Positions 1 to 12,500 of a stretch of 64,000 nucleotides of DNA are shown in pieces (within the stretch, counting starts at the first letter, position 1; every line of letters starts with the position of its first letter). The position numbers were made by a program, and so were the translations under genes. Under the pieces are notes generated by a model that searched no databases, was not told the origin of the DNA, and saw only the letters and a list, made by a program, of their open reading frames with translations. This stretch comes from Synchiropus splendidus. Taxonomy: Eukaryota; Chordata; Actinopteri; Syngnathiformes; Callionymidae. Location of the stretch: contig NC_071334.1 of NCBI RefSeq assembly GCF_027744825.2, forward strand, positions 63,586,937 through 63,650,936. Direction: 5' to 3'.

Positions 1-1113
1 AAGATGCCAAACTCAATCTTAGTGTGTGGCCAACACCAAAAATACAGTCGTGAAAGTTCCTGAAACTGAAATCCAGGACGGCACATTTTGACTCTGAAAA
101 CCCTCACTGCATAAGCGCCGGGATATGAATGACTTCCTACAGACCTTCTAAAACTGTGTCAAAAGCCATGTACAGGCAGCTTATGAGGCGGATGTGGCCC
201 ATGATACGGCAGCTCTTCCTTCTCCGCCATGCGTTTCACTGCTAACCTTAACGCCTCAGGACTGCTAAACACACAGGATGTGAGACACACACATACACAC
301 AACAGGCAACATTTAAGGGGGTATGTGCAGCAGTAGGTGTCAAAATGAAGACAGCAAAAACAGGGACGGTGTAATGTAGCTGTTGCAATCACTAGTGGTT
401 AAATGTGTGTCTGCGAGTGTCTCAATAGTCAGGTGTACGGCAGGCACTGCCAGAGGGGCCCCAGTGACTCAAGAGGGCAAGATGTGGGACAAGAGAGGGC
501 GACTCATCGCTCAACTATTCTTCCTGTAACATGTAGGCTCCTCTGCTACAACACCAACACACAGGTGAGGTCTGTCTGAAGGCTGAGGTCACGGGTTTTG
601 GTTAGGATCTCCACATCTCCACACTCCTGACTGGGAAACACCATAGAAGAAGCCATCTGACAGCCATGAAGCCACTGCAACAAATCAGTTGTTGTTCTGG
701 CCTCCAAGAGATCCCAGGACTCTGGCATCCTCTCCACCCTCAGGGCAACAATGATAGCAGTGTTGCAGCCGCCTTGGCCTCGGGCGGCAAGTTCACTTCA
801 CACTCCGGCTGTTGTTCAGTCTGAAGCTGTCTGTGAGCTGTGAACCCACAGAGGGCTTTTAACAGTGAGGGCCCAGCTAAAATCCATAGTTTCTTATCAG
901 TCAAGTTCGACAAAGAATCATTATATTTCACAAGTTCTCATGAGTCACTGCCATGAGATCAAACTGATGCACTTCTCGAGTCTGTTCTTTATTCAAACCG
1001 GCATTAAAACACATGGCACACGGGCAAACAACACAAGCCTGTCACTTTCCGTGCTCCAGTTTATTTATTCTTTTGCTGATGTGAGGAATCACAATGACCC
1101 TTTGGTCTCTCAC
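1..1113. other. Upstream flank with unresolved minus-strand signals
   Basis: No gene is recognised here. On the minus strand a good acceptor (pyrimidine-rich, ending TTTAG, near 264) opens a frame of about 34 residues that stops near 159. Another minus frame, about 546-790, is open for some 80 residues and contains the string VERMPESWDLLEAR. These could be exons of the divergent transcript suggested by the splice sites at 1,113-1,206 and 2,398, but I could not join them in one frame and recognise no family. They may equally be chance. Confidence 0.25.
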
Positions 1114-1206
1114 CGGTTTCGGCATCTTTGCTCCCTCTCCTCCTGAGACCCACAGCTGAGAGGAAATATCCGTCGAAGGACGGCGACAACAGCCAAGTGA
1201 GAGGAC
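1114..1206 (-). other. Candidate 5' exon of a divergent minus-strand gene
   Basis: Read on the minus strand, a strong acceptor (GCTTTGTGTTTCAG) precedes 1,206 and a GTGAGA donor follows 1,114. The 93-bp segment contains an ATG at 1,125-1,123 in the context AAGATGC, coding Met-Pro-Lys-Pro before the donor in phase 0. Another minus-strand donor (GTGAGT) sits at 2,397-2,392 in a CpG-richer stretch and would fit an untranslated first exon. The family is not recognised and no continuation exon could be joined convincingly. In mammals ANKRD10 is divergent from ARHGEF7, but nothing ankyrin-like is visible here. Confidence 0.3.
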
Positions 1207-2397
1207 CTGAAACACAAAGCAGGAAGTGACTTTTTAGCGCGCCGTTAAACACCAGCATTGAAACTCAAATTATGAGGAAAAACTCAAACTGTTTCTTTCT
1301 GTCTTAACACTCACAAAGACAACAAAACAAGAATTCAACATTCTCACCAGCACGGACGTTATATGACCATATAGAACACTACGCAAAGTTCTGAATGGAT
1401 TCTGATAGAATTTTGAGGAAATTAAAGAGAAAGCTAAAGAGAAAATTAAAGAGAATTAAATTCTGGTGGTGTTGAGACGTTCTAGATCTGAGATGTCGGA
1501 TGATCCGCGATGTGAAAGACAAAGATGGCATAGCGGTTTTATTTGTTACCATAAAACACCAGTCTTGACAAGAAGAAATTACGATCAAAAGAAGAATTAA
1601 ATATTTGAGGCAAGTTGAATACTTTTTTGAAGCTTGTGCTACCATAAAATTGTATCACAGTATCACAATCCATATGAGTTTCTGTGTGATGGTGTTTCAT
1701 ACTGCGTGAAAGCATGTTCACTTACTTCGAATTTGAAAGCAAAGAAGTCCACGACAAACTACGGCTCGCGAGCGTGATATCAAGTACGTCGTGATATCAC
1801 CGTAAATCAGAGTATTGGTTAGCTTTAAAGAGTGACTGAATAAGCACAAGTCATCGGCCTCAAACGGAAAGATAAAGCAGCGCCTCGGGTCGTGTATTCC
1901 AGCAGCACCAGCGAGGACATGCCCACTTGTAGCATGTCAGCAAGTAGCTTAGCTCGCTCCTGTTACCGCATCGCACCGTTCTATCACCCCCAAGTCGCTT
2001 CGTTGACAACGAGATGAAACTAACAACACGTAAAGAAAATGAGTCCGGTGGAAACTCCGTGACTGGACTCAGTGTGAGTCGCCATTTGACTGACTGGACC
2101 TGTTGATCGCTCTTCCTGTGAACGTAGCCTCCAACTGTGACATGTTGGCTGGTGTGGCTGCACGCGACATAACGGGACGGGAAGTTCCCAAAACACGTCA
2201 AAAGTTACGAAACTTCACTGATTTAAAAATAGAAAAGGACTGATACGGCGTTATATAAACTTGACAGACGATACTTCAGTGGCTCCGAGCTACCACAATT
2301 TACCGTTCCGAACTGTGAGCGGCTCGAACACGAGGATATCCGCTATTGCATCAAACTTGAGAAGCTCATCTTGTCGGCGGCAGCAGCGGCGACTCAC
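1207..2397. other. Non-coding stretch; intron of the putative divergent transcript
   Basis: AT-rich at first, then moderately CpG-rich from about 1,740 to 2,400, as often near a vertebrate promoter. GTGATATCA occurs at about 1,776 and again, as part of the palindrome GTGATATCAC, at about 1,791. A 113-residue minus frame (1,860-2,201) looks like a by-product of base composition and has no recognisable domain. Confidence 0.3.
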
Positions 2398-2470
2398 CCA
2401 AATGTCTCCCTAGAATTGGCGAAACGAGGCCGGGAATTCCACAAAACGTTTTAAATATCCTCTCATGGAG
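2398..2470 (-). promoter_or_regulatory. Candidate first exon/promoter of divergent minus transcript
   Basis: The minus strand shows a consensus donor GTGAGTC immediately after CATTTGG at 2,398, within a CG-containing stretch about 1.9 kb upstream of the arhgef7 start codon. No TATA box is evident and the transcription start cannot be fixed. This is a suggestion from a single splice site plus its position. Confidence 0.25.
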
Positions 2471-2911
2471 AGACCCACGCCAGGTCCAGGTGTCTATAGC
2501 GGCGGTGTGGTCCGAATAAAGACTCTCGCAGAGGCGGTAGGAAAACGTTCACACAGCCATAAGAAGATTTGGGTGTCTCAGGCCAGCCGCAGCAAAAGAG
2601 CCGTTTCCGGTGTTCCGTTTGAAAAAATAAAAGCATCAAGAGGAACCGCACTTACACTATATACTCCAGGGCTCGATTGCTAAAATATGGATGCATTGTA
2701 CTGATAGTTAGGTCAAAATGGACACATTTGTGTTGGAAACCTTTGTGAATTATAATGTTGGTAATGATGCGACACGATAGCCGCGATTCAGAAATGGTGA
2801 ATAAAGGTTACATACTTTATTTACAGATTTTTTTTAAGCAAAGAAAAGCCAAAAATTAGTACCATTGATTATGTGAGCTGAAACTCCTGCTTCCCGAATG
2901 ATCATTTAAAC

Positions 2912-2926
2912 GGCGCCCTCTGCAGG
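2912..2926 (-). promoter_or_regulatory. CTCF-like motif
   Basis: The minus strand reads CCTGCAGAGGGCGCC, close to the vertebrate CTCF core (CC..CAGAGGGCGC). It lies between the putative divergent transcript and arhgef7, where an insulator would make sense. Motif match only. Confidence 0.3.
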
Positions 2927-2944
2927 TGTTAATGTGCGCTGCAT

Positions 2945-3185
2945 CACATCTTGTGACTACTGCTCTACCTCGATGACTTCTTCACTACACGTTACTACTG
3001 CTGCTTCAACTATTACTACTAAGTTCTCCTGTTGGTATTATTTCAACTACTACTACCTATAGTAACGCCCCCACTGTTACTGGTGCTGCTACAAGTAATA
3101 ATGCTACAAATGCATCTGCTTCTGTTACTAGAGCTTTTAGTGCTGCTGCCACTGCTGATCCCAACTACAACTACTACTCACTTTT
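2945..3185. repeat. ACT/GCT trinucleotide-rich low-complexity tract
   Basis: Irregular runs of ACT, GCT and ATT triplets dominate this stretch. The ORFs across it (poly-Leu, poly-Thr) are artefacts of the simple sequence. A similar mosaic recurs at 4,640-5,140. Confidence 0.6.
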
Positions 3186-3294
3186 ACAGGCATTTGCCTG
3201 TACGAAAAAAAAATATTCAATACTTCAACAAGTACCACAGCTCTCAGACTGACCTGTCCTAACTTCCCAGTTTGTATCCCAGGGATTCAGTTTA

Positions 3295-3655
3295 ATGAGT
3301 AAGGTAAGGTAGCTTTTATTCTTATTCTCATTCTGCCATATGCATTGCATATAGAGGATTGAAATGTCATTACTCGGCGTCCCATGTGGTGACATATAGT
3401 GGGGTGTGTAGCGTCTTGCATTATCCTGACGGCTTCCTGGGTGAGGCGGGTGTTGTGGATGTCCACATAGTGATGCAGCTGGTCAGGATGCTGTCTGTGG
3501 ACCCACTGTGGAACGAGCTCATGACGGAGGTCGGGGCACTGGCTCTTCTCAGATTGCGGAGACCGTGGAGGCACTGGTGGGCTTTCTTGACCAGTGATGA
3601 GGAGTTGCTGGTCCTCAGTGATATGCACTCCCTGGAACTTGGTTAATGCCAATGG
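3295..3655 (-). mobile_element. Fossil 3' end of an L2-like LINE
   Basis: On the minus strand one frame carries FQGVHITED, and a shifted frame carries VKKAHQCLHGLRNLRRA followed by SILTSCITMW. This is the familiar C-terminal end of fish L2/CR1-type reverse transcriptases (xFLGVxITED ... KKAQQRLxxLRxL ... SILxxCITxW). The two halves lie in different frames and stops follow, so it is a dead fragment. A related piece lies at about 61,420-61,704. Confidence 0.65.
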
Positions 3656-4049
3656 ACGAGGACAAGGCCTAACTCTGTGGCAGTGGTTCTCATCTGGAAG
3701 TATGGAAGTCTGGTGTAAGACAGTGAATAGATTAGAGAGCTTTTGCTTCTACAAAGTAATAAGATATAGTTTAGGTTCTACAGTGTGTCTCCCACAGTGT
3801 TGACTTCTTCCAGGTACGACACTGATTTGGGAACATCACTTATTCAGACTGAGGGGGTCATTGAACGAGAATTTTGGGAAGCCTGCTTTGAGGAAACTGA
3901 ATTCACAATGAATAATGACTGCAGTGTTATTACTGTCTTATTCTGGAGCTGGTTGTTATGATGACATCACCATTCATCATTTAAAAAAAATCAACACAGA
4001 TGTTCAAAACTGTCACGCTTTTAGTTTGAAAGGCGGCAGAGGTTGCACT

Positions 4050-4315
4050 TTTCTACAGACGCTGCATTGACACTGGCGCGCTAATGAAAGTGATGCAGAC
4101 ATCCGGAGAGAGGCAGACAGCTAGAGGGGAGAGGACGGAGTGTAAGCGTCTACTGATGGAAGGAGAGTTACCTTCATTCCTCTCGCCACATTGCGTCTAC
4201 GATTGTAATCCGGCCATGGCCAAGTGAGGCCACCCACACCCGCGCTTTTGACTCCTCCTGGTCCGTCATCACTGCATCGGTTCGGACAGTAGTTCCTGCT
4301 TCGGGACCTCCGGGG
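4050..4315 (+). promoter_or_regulatory. arhgef7: arhgef7 5'UTR and presumed proximal promoter
   Basis: The stretch before the start codon is richer in G+C than its flanks and has GA-rich segments, with no TATA box. The exact transcription start is not visible. The ATG at 4,316 has G at -3, an adequate Kozak context. The start is chosen because the protein then begins [10 protein letters not shown], the canonical beta-PIX N terminus. Confidence 0.45.
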
Positions 4316-4480
4316 ATGAATTCGGCCGAGCAGACGGTGACCTGGCTCATCACACTGGGGGTGTTGGACTCTCCCAAGAAAAGCATTCAGGATCCAGAGG
4401 CTTTTCTCCAGACCTCACTGCAGGATGGCGCGGTGCTGTGCCGACTGTTGGAGCGCCTCCGACCCGGGACAGTGGACAAA
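4316..4480 (+). CDS. arhgef7: arhgef7 exon 1 (coding part)
   Basis: Residues 1-55, the N-terminal half of the calponin-homology domain ([19 protein letters not shown]). It ends ...GTVDK in phase 0 before the donor GTATGT. A 42-bp (TA)n run begins only about 10 bp into the intron. Confidence 0.95.
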
Positions 4481-4488
4481 GTATGTCG

Positions 4489-4537
<49 letters not shown>

Positions 4538-4763
4538 TTTCTGTAATATATGTTTGTACAAATATATTGACCACTGCCACCGCCTTGAGTACCAACCATA
4601 TAAATATCATTCAAAAAGTGTGTTGTTGCTGACCTGTATGCAACAACGGACCCACAGCTAAATCATCTACATCTATTGCTGCAACTACAGTTATCTAAAT
4701 TAATCCACCCAGTCTACTGTTGTTCTTCTGTTGGTACAGTTGATGCTGACGTTACCATACTAC

Positions 4764-4795
<32 letters not shown>

Positions 4796-7700
4796 ACAGA
4801 ACATTAATAATAATAATAATATAATAATAATAATAATAGTGCAGTTGATGCTGACGTTACTATACTACTATAATAATAATATAATAATAATAATAATAGT
4901 ACCAAGAACATCAATAATAATAATAGTATCAATAACAATAACAATGATCTTGCTGCTGCCACTACTAATACTACTCCGTACACTGACGATGCTGTTTATA
5001 TGAATAAGCAATTGGACATTTTGTATGAAAAAGCGCAAATCTATCAAGTTCGTCTAAATATTCCTGTGAGCGACTATCACTTCTGTCTCTTCCTCTGTCA
5101 CCATCAGCAACCACTGCTGCTGCTAATACCATTAACAGAAGAGACACTGCCACTTCGAGAGCTACTCGCTACTTCCCACGGTCTAATTGGATTGTTTTAT
5201 TTTGAAACCGGAAGTTTTGTGTATTACTCTAACCACTCTGACGCACTGGAGCGACAAATGCGCTCACAACGCCGGTCTCTGCGTTGTTTTGCACCGGGCT
5301 TGTTAAACAACAGAGTGACACACAACTGTGCTCACCAGTTTGTGTAGTTTGTAGTCGTGCCTGAAGTGACATTTGGACTTGTGTGTGTGTGAAGTTCCAC
5401 CAGGAACCGCGGAGCGACACGGAGAGTCAACGCAACATCGCTGAGTTCATCAAAGGCTGCGGCAGCTTCGGCGTTGAGGTCAGTTGTTTGCCATAGAAAC
5501 GAGTGTTTACTCTCATGGACTCATATTAAACACACTGTACGTTCCATATGTAATAACTAGTGAATTCAGATTCTTTAGCCTTCAGTTTGGCTGCCTTTAT
5601 CTTGTTGAAAATACTGAGAACAATGGCAGCAAGGCGCATATTCACGCTTTGAATGAAACATATTCAGCAACTAGCAGTATTGAAGTTGTGTTCAATAATA
5701 ATGCGATGCTCACCTTATGGGCGTGGCCTCACGCCGTCACCATAGATACGTGCTCCACCGTCGCTCAGTGTGATGTTAACTGACGTTTTTGAGACCTGAA
5801 CTATGGTTTAAACTAGTGCTGTCAGTCGATTAAAAAAATTAATCGAATTAATTCCAGGATTTTGAAATTAATTAATCGAATTTATCGCATTTTAATGTCA
5901 TATCTGCTAAAGGTTTCCTGATAAATAATTTGAGTTCTAGGTCATTAAAAATTGTAGTGCATGACTAATCAATTGAATACAGTAAGAAGAGAAGATTTGA
6001 AATCCAATTTTTTATTGGTGAACTGTGCATCATAAATGAAATCCAAAAGTAAAGGTCAAGCGCATCCGCAAACCAGTTAGGCCAGGTGCATTATTCAAAA
6101 ACAAATACAGCAATACAGTTAAATACATAAAATAAAGCTGTTTTCAAAAATGTAAAACAAACAGCAATACAGTTAAATAAATAAAATAAGGCTGTTTTAA
6201 AAAATGTAATATACATACAGCGATTCAGTTAAATAAATACAATTCTAAAATAAAATAAGGCTGTCTCAAAAAGGCACTTAAGCTCAATATAGCAATTCAA
6301 AAATGAATAATAGAAGTAGAACACACCTCTAAACTAGGCAAAATGAAGACCCGTGGATACTCATAATTAATTGCGCTGTATTTTTTAACGTGTTAAATTG
6401 TGGCGTAATTAATTAATTGAATTAACACGTTAAAATGACAGCACTAGTTTAAACAGATTATTACAGTGTTTTGTTTGGCTGTGGTTTTTCTATTTGGGTC
6501 ATTAAGAGCGTTGATAGTCCAACATTAATTTTACAATAATGCAGTTATTTGCAGTTTTCAAACAACAGCTTGAGACTTGCAATTTCAAACTCACCCTATT
6601 CTCCAGATCGACTTCCTCCACGGACAATTTTTATTTATTACTCTGCAGTCATTGTCACGTTTAACATCATTGTTGATCCCTTTTCTAGTTGGGGGTTCAC
6701 AGATGTAAACTGTTTATTTCTTCAGCGGAGAACAAGGCCAGTCATGATCATTACCGATTTTATATGTGCTTCAACTTCAATGAATTTGCAAAAATTGAAT
6801 TCCTCTTTTCCCACGGCTGGGATTGAAAGCAAATAGTCGAATGACAGCATCAATTGAAAACTAAATTGAATGACTTTTTTTTTTATTTTGCTTTCACAAC
6901 GTGGACCATGCCAGGCTTACCCCCCCACACACACAAACACACACATATATACACACACATATTGATCTTTGCCATGGAAAAACACATTCAGTCATTACAG
7001 GATTAGTGGATTATGTAACATGAGAGTCTGGCCTGGAGAAATGTAACAAGGTTATCATATATCCCAGAAACATTAGTGATGATTGCTGCGAGAGCTTCAT
7101 ATCTTGAGGTCACGATGAAAGCGTGGTCTGAGGTGATGGGAGCTGGACAGAATGAGTTAAGTCTGCCACTTTGTGCGAAGCTATGACTCCTGGAATGCAG
7201 TGTATACAGTTACACTGCGGAACAGTTTTGAATCAGATTAAACATTTAGCTTGTTGGATTTGACAACAGGCGATCAAAGCAGTGGAAGTTACCGACTACA
7301 GATACCTCTACACCTGTCACGGACGCTGCTCCGTCGAAGAGCATTTCCGCTTCAATTATTACAAGTCTGGGCTGAATTGTGTACGATGATGAAAGTCTAT
7401 GAACTGTAAAACACGCGGTGTGTCAGTGTGTTTTGGGATACATAAGATTAGGGGTCTCTATGTTTTAGTTTTAGCCGTGTGTGTGTGTGTGTGTGTGTGA
7501 CAGGAGATTACTAGTCGCAGCTCAGACTCACAATAATCCTGCTCCAGACTGCACTTGGGGCATGAATGTAAATCTCTGGTACAGGCAGGTTAAAATCACG
7601 AACAAGGGATCATTTATGTGATCAATGAAGTGATCCCTGAAGTAAACTATAACTGTGTTTTCATCTCATACTTAGCAGGATTGAATGTTTATGCATAAAC

Positions 7701-9542
7701 CATTTCCACTTCCTGTTTCTTTAGCCCTTTGAGGTCTGCGACCTCCTGCAGGGATTGAACTTCCCCAAGGTCCTAAACACCCTGGTCGCCCTCAGTAAAG
7801 CAACAGAAGGTAAAAAAAGTTCAATATTCTGTAACCACTAGTATGTTGTAATGTTCATAAGAGAAACTATTTGTTCAGATCCAGGTGTTGGCACGTGTGT
7901 GCCGCACTCTTCCTCGTCCAGGATCAAGTCCTTCGACTCCCTGAACACCCAGACGCGCTCCTCCAAGCTGCTGCAGCCTCAGTATAGAAGCCTGGTGAGT
8001 TTCCATAGCAACGCCGGCTTTACAAATCCCTGGTGGAACCCAAAGGGATGACAGAGTATCACAATAAAAGTGATGAAGGTGAGTCTTGCCCTCCACTTGC
8101 AAACAGTACGGCTGTGTGTTCTCCTCTGGCAGGACATGTCAGAAGGCAACGGGTGTGGCCGTTTGCTGGTCAAGGCGCGCTTCCCCTTCTCGCAGACGAA
8201 TGAGGACGAGCTGTCGTTCTCCAAGGGTGACATCATCAGCGTAAACAGGCAGGAGGAAGGAGGCTGGTGGGAGGGTTCTCTAAATGGCAAGACAGGCTGG
8301 TTTCCAAGTAACTACGTACGCGAATTGAAAGGAAGCGGTGCGTTGAATTCGATGGCTTCGTGATTGTTTCATTGCTACTGACACAACATTTGCAATTGAC
8401 ATATTGGGTCTCACAATACGATTTGACTGGGCAGCCGCCCTGTCTAAGTGTAAGCTACATGAGAGAAATGAAATGGTCCTCTAGAACCAAGTTACATTTT
8501 GGGAAGGATTTTGATGCCAGAAACAGATTCAAACACTGATGTGCTTTTGCTCACATCCACTCTTTTTGCTGCAGCATGATGACATAAATAGGTCAGTTGC
8601 CTCCTCCGAAACTATAATCGAGCTTGTGTTATATTTAGATCAATAATTAACATCAGCTTCTTTTCTGCTGGAGGTAACTGGTGTTACTGAGTGGGACAGG
8701 AAATAAGGAAGGAAGCTCCCCCAAGCAAACAAAGGAGGGAAGTTCCAGAGCTGCTGTTTCCTGCCAAAAAGAAAAAAAATATCCTAATAAGTGAGGAATT
8801 GAAAGAACTGGCAAAACTGCTAAACTAATTTCCAATTCAGAATAGCAGTTTAGGAGTTCAAAAACAGATCATACGGTCTAAGGCAAGAGATTCATATTGT
8901 TCTTAAAACCTGCTCAAACATTTACATGAATGGAAAATACAATTCTCTCCTTTTGCCTTTTATTCAGCAGACAAGACATTGGACAGGCAAAAGTCCGGGA
9001 CCCTGAAAAGCCCCCCGAAATCCTTGGACGCCAATATCATCAGCAAAACCTACTACAATGTGGTGAGTAGTGCCGAAATACTCCAGCCAAAGTGGGTCAT
9101 TTTGGTGTAAAGAAAGTGAGCTTGCTGCAAACGGGACAGAATGAATGTAGCGTGGACACTTACAACCACAGCGCCGCCGCATGTGAGCAATAATTAGGGT
9201 TCGGTTCAATATCCAATCAACCAATTAATGTGGGCATGAAGATGTGTGTGTGTGTGAGACCGCTGGGAGGACAGGGGGGGGTTGCCTGTCTTCTCTGACA
9301 TGAGTGTGTGTGCGCGCGACTGCAGTCAGGCTAATGTAGGTTACTGCTTCCATTCCAGTGGTTTCTAGGGCAGCCTGCCTCTGGGTGGTTACTGCTGTCT
9401 GTCTGCATGTGTTTGAATAATACAGTGAGCTGCCTCTGTCTTTGTGGGCTCTTCACCTGAGTACCACAGGAACCCAGAAGTCAAATCCAGTCCCAGACAC
9501 AAAGATCTTCAAGTTATTAATAGAACGTCTGCTCAGTCTCTA

Positions 9543-9578
<36 letters not shown>

Positions 9579-12500
9579 TACATCATTTTAACGTAGATAA
9601 AAACAATCTGACTCATACTCATCTGGAGCAGTAATAATTTTTCATGATTTTTTTTAGGTCCTGCAAAATATCCTGGAAGCAGAGACCGAATATTCCAGAG
9701 AACTTCAAAATCTTCTGGGCTCGTACATGCGCTCGCTTCAACCCACAGAGAGGTGAATATTATACTGTAAAATCTGACGTGTCACAGTGGCCCACCTTCA
9801 CTTTCATGGACAATAGTGAGTCCATGCATGAAGGATTCCCTCTTGTTAGTTGTCACATGGTGAATAACTGACTGGATGTGTTTCGCAGACTAAGCGCATT
9901 GGACATCAGCCACATTCAGGGAAACCTGGAGGAGATCTCAACCTTCCAGCAGATGCTGGTTCAGTCTCTGGAGGAGCGCACCAAGTCAGTAAATCATCAT
10001 GACAAACACTGTTTTCAACTGACAGTAATCATAGTCTCACATCATATTCTGCCGTATTGCTGACTTTCAGTTAACATGGTTGTTTATCTGTGCTTAGGTA
10101 GAACCTCATGAGGTGACAGCAAAACTGATTTTTTAACCTTTAATGTTGTGTCTGTGTTTCTTCCATCATAGTCAATGTGAAATGTTGAATTAAAGTAGAT
10201 GCATTTCATGTCCCTCAAAAATACATGAGCTCAAGTCGTGTTTACAGGTGTACAGCATGTGGCACACAGACAGACTCAGGCACGAAATGAAAGTGAAGCA
10301 GTTTAATGAACACAAACAGTAAGAAGAAAAGAGGATGTCAATCAACTGGGCGTAAACCAACCAAGGCAAGGAACCGAATCTGAAAATAGGGACAAACAGG
10401 AGAACCATGAACATAAAACAGCAAATAAAACAAGAATAGTTGGTTGGACCAGAGTGCTGACCACCGCAAGCGCGTGATGGTCCAACTCATCACGGCAGAA
10501 TAAAACGTTTAGATTAGATTCGAAGTTTGGGATGTTACGGCAGCATACTAACATTAAAGACATGGACAAAGCAACAACATACTGAACACTACTCAATACA
10601 AAATGTCCTGTAATAATCAGGATTATTCTGAGAATTGTTATATAAAATGTATATAACATTAAATACATAAGAATCTGAATTATGTGTAATCTTGGTGTGA
10701 TTTTTTTTAAACATTTTTCGATTTTCTCCTTATTTTGCAATATTTTTGAGGCAAAATCTAACCTGAATTTCAGCCTCTACCCTTCTGTTCTTCTGTCTTT
10801 TGGCTGGGCAGCCCTTCACAACGGTCACAGTATATAATGTGGCCCTTAAAGAAATCAAATCCGCCCCCCCTGATCCTTGCCCAACAGTGGTCAGTTGTAT
10901 TCATCATTGAGGAATAGACTCTCCTCTGTACTCTCTCTCTCTCTGTCTCCCATGTCTCTCTCGGCTGACACAGTCAGCTTCAGTTATTATCTATACATTG
11001 TCTCCACACAGACCCCCCGAGAACCAGCAAAGGATCGGGGGCTTCTTCTTGAGCCTGATGCCCCAGATGAAGACCCTCTATGTTGCCTACTGCTCCAACC
11101 ACCCGTCTGCTGTCCACGTGCTCACCCAGCACAGGTGTTGTCCTGGAGCAAAACTGGCTGCCAATCACTAGGCCAAAATCTTCTGAAATACATTTGCTTT
11201 GAATCGTAGTGAGGAGCTGGGGGAGTACATGGAGTCCAAGGGGGCTTCCAGTCCAGGGATCTTGACTCTGACCACAAGCTTGAGTAAACCTTTCACTCGA
11301 CTAGAGCGATACCCGACCCTGCTCAAAGAACTGGACCGACACATGGAGGTCTGTGGTTTTGATTTCAGGCATTTCCATTCACTGCTGCAGTAAACCAACC
11401 CCCCTCTGTTAGGACCAACATCCAGACAGACTGGACCTTCAAACTTCCATGGCATCCTTCAAAAGCCTCGCTGTAAGACAAACACACACATACACTCACA
11501 CATACACAAGAACACAGACATGAATAGGTTTGAGATTGGAATAAACTCTGAACCAGGCTTTCAGCTTGAGTTCTTCAGTGGCACTGAATTCATAATTTCA
11601 TGTTTCCATCAGCCGCACTATGGTGCTGCAAGCATGTGACACTGACGCTATTTCGTCACACTCAGCGCCCCCTCTGACTCCCAGCTCACTATCATTGAGC
11701 TACTTTCTCATGTACACGGTTTTTCAACTGTGCACCCAGGAGCCAGTCAAATGTTTTTACACATGACGCGTCTCTGAGAGAATAATGTTGTTCTGAAGCT
11801 GAGGGCAAGCATGTTAAAAATGTGTCTCATAATTCCCCAAGATTGTGATAAAATCGAAACAGTTATTTAAAATAAATAAATACATGAATCCTAATTTATA
11901 TCTTGCCACATTGCCCACCCCTTGCTGGCGACATTTTTAAACTAATACATTTTCTGCAATTTGTTTCTGCAAATAACTACAGCTACAATTTTTCACAAAT
12001 TTTCATTCGGACTTTTGACTAAACACAACTGTGCTTTGGCCGAGGTTCCTTTAGTGGTTATGAGCCTGGGATCTTTTCAATGAAGCAAGTGTGCCATGGC
12101 TTAAAAATGGCTTAAAAAATGTCTTGGCTGCCTAAAAGTAGGGCATCTAATTTTCCAAGATGCCCAGGCGTCCTGCTATCTAAAACCCTGCAATGAACAG
12201 TAACAGTTATTATTTGTTAAATAATAGTGAAAGAACTAAAGAACAGATTTCAGTGTAAAAAACTAACCAACACAGGAGAGTTTAGTCTGTTCTTAAAGGA
12301 TGTGTAATCAGTGTTTTACTTGTGTGCTTTGCTTGATTCCTTTCCAGATTGAATGTCAGGAAGTGAGGAAGAAGAAGGACCTGGAGTTGCAGATTTTAAC
12401 AGAGCCAATCCGGAACTGGGAGGGCGACGATATCAGAACGCTGGGCCCAGTTCTTTTCATGTCCCAGACGGCGGTCCACACTCAAGAATGTCAGGTATGA

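Noticed and set aside
1..2470. The divergent upstream gene as ankrd10
   Set aside because: That is its position in mammals, but no ankyrin repeat or other matching sequence is visible here.
4316..4546. ORFs continuing exon 1 of arhgef7 into a poly-Tyr/Ile tail
   Set aside because: The tail is the translation of the (TA)n repeat after the GTATGT donor; the protein continues in exon 2.
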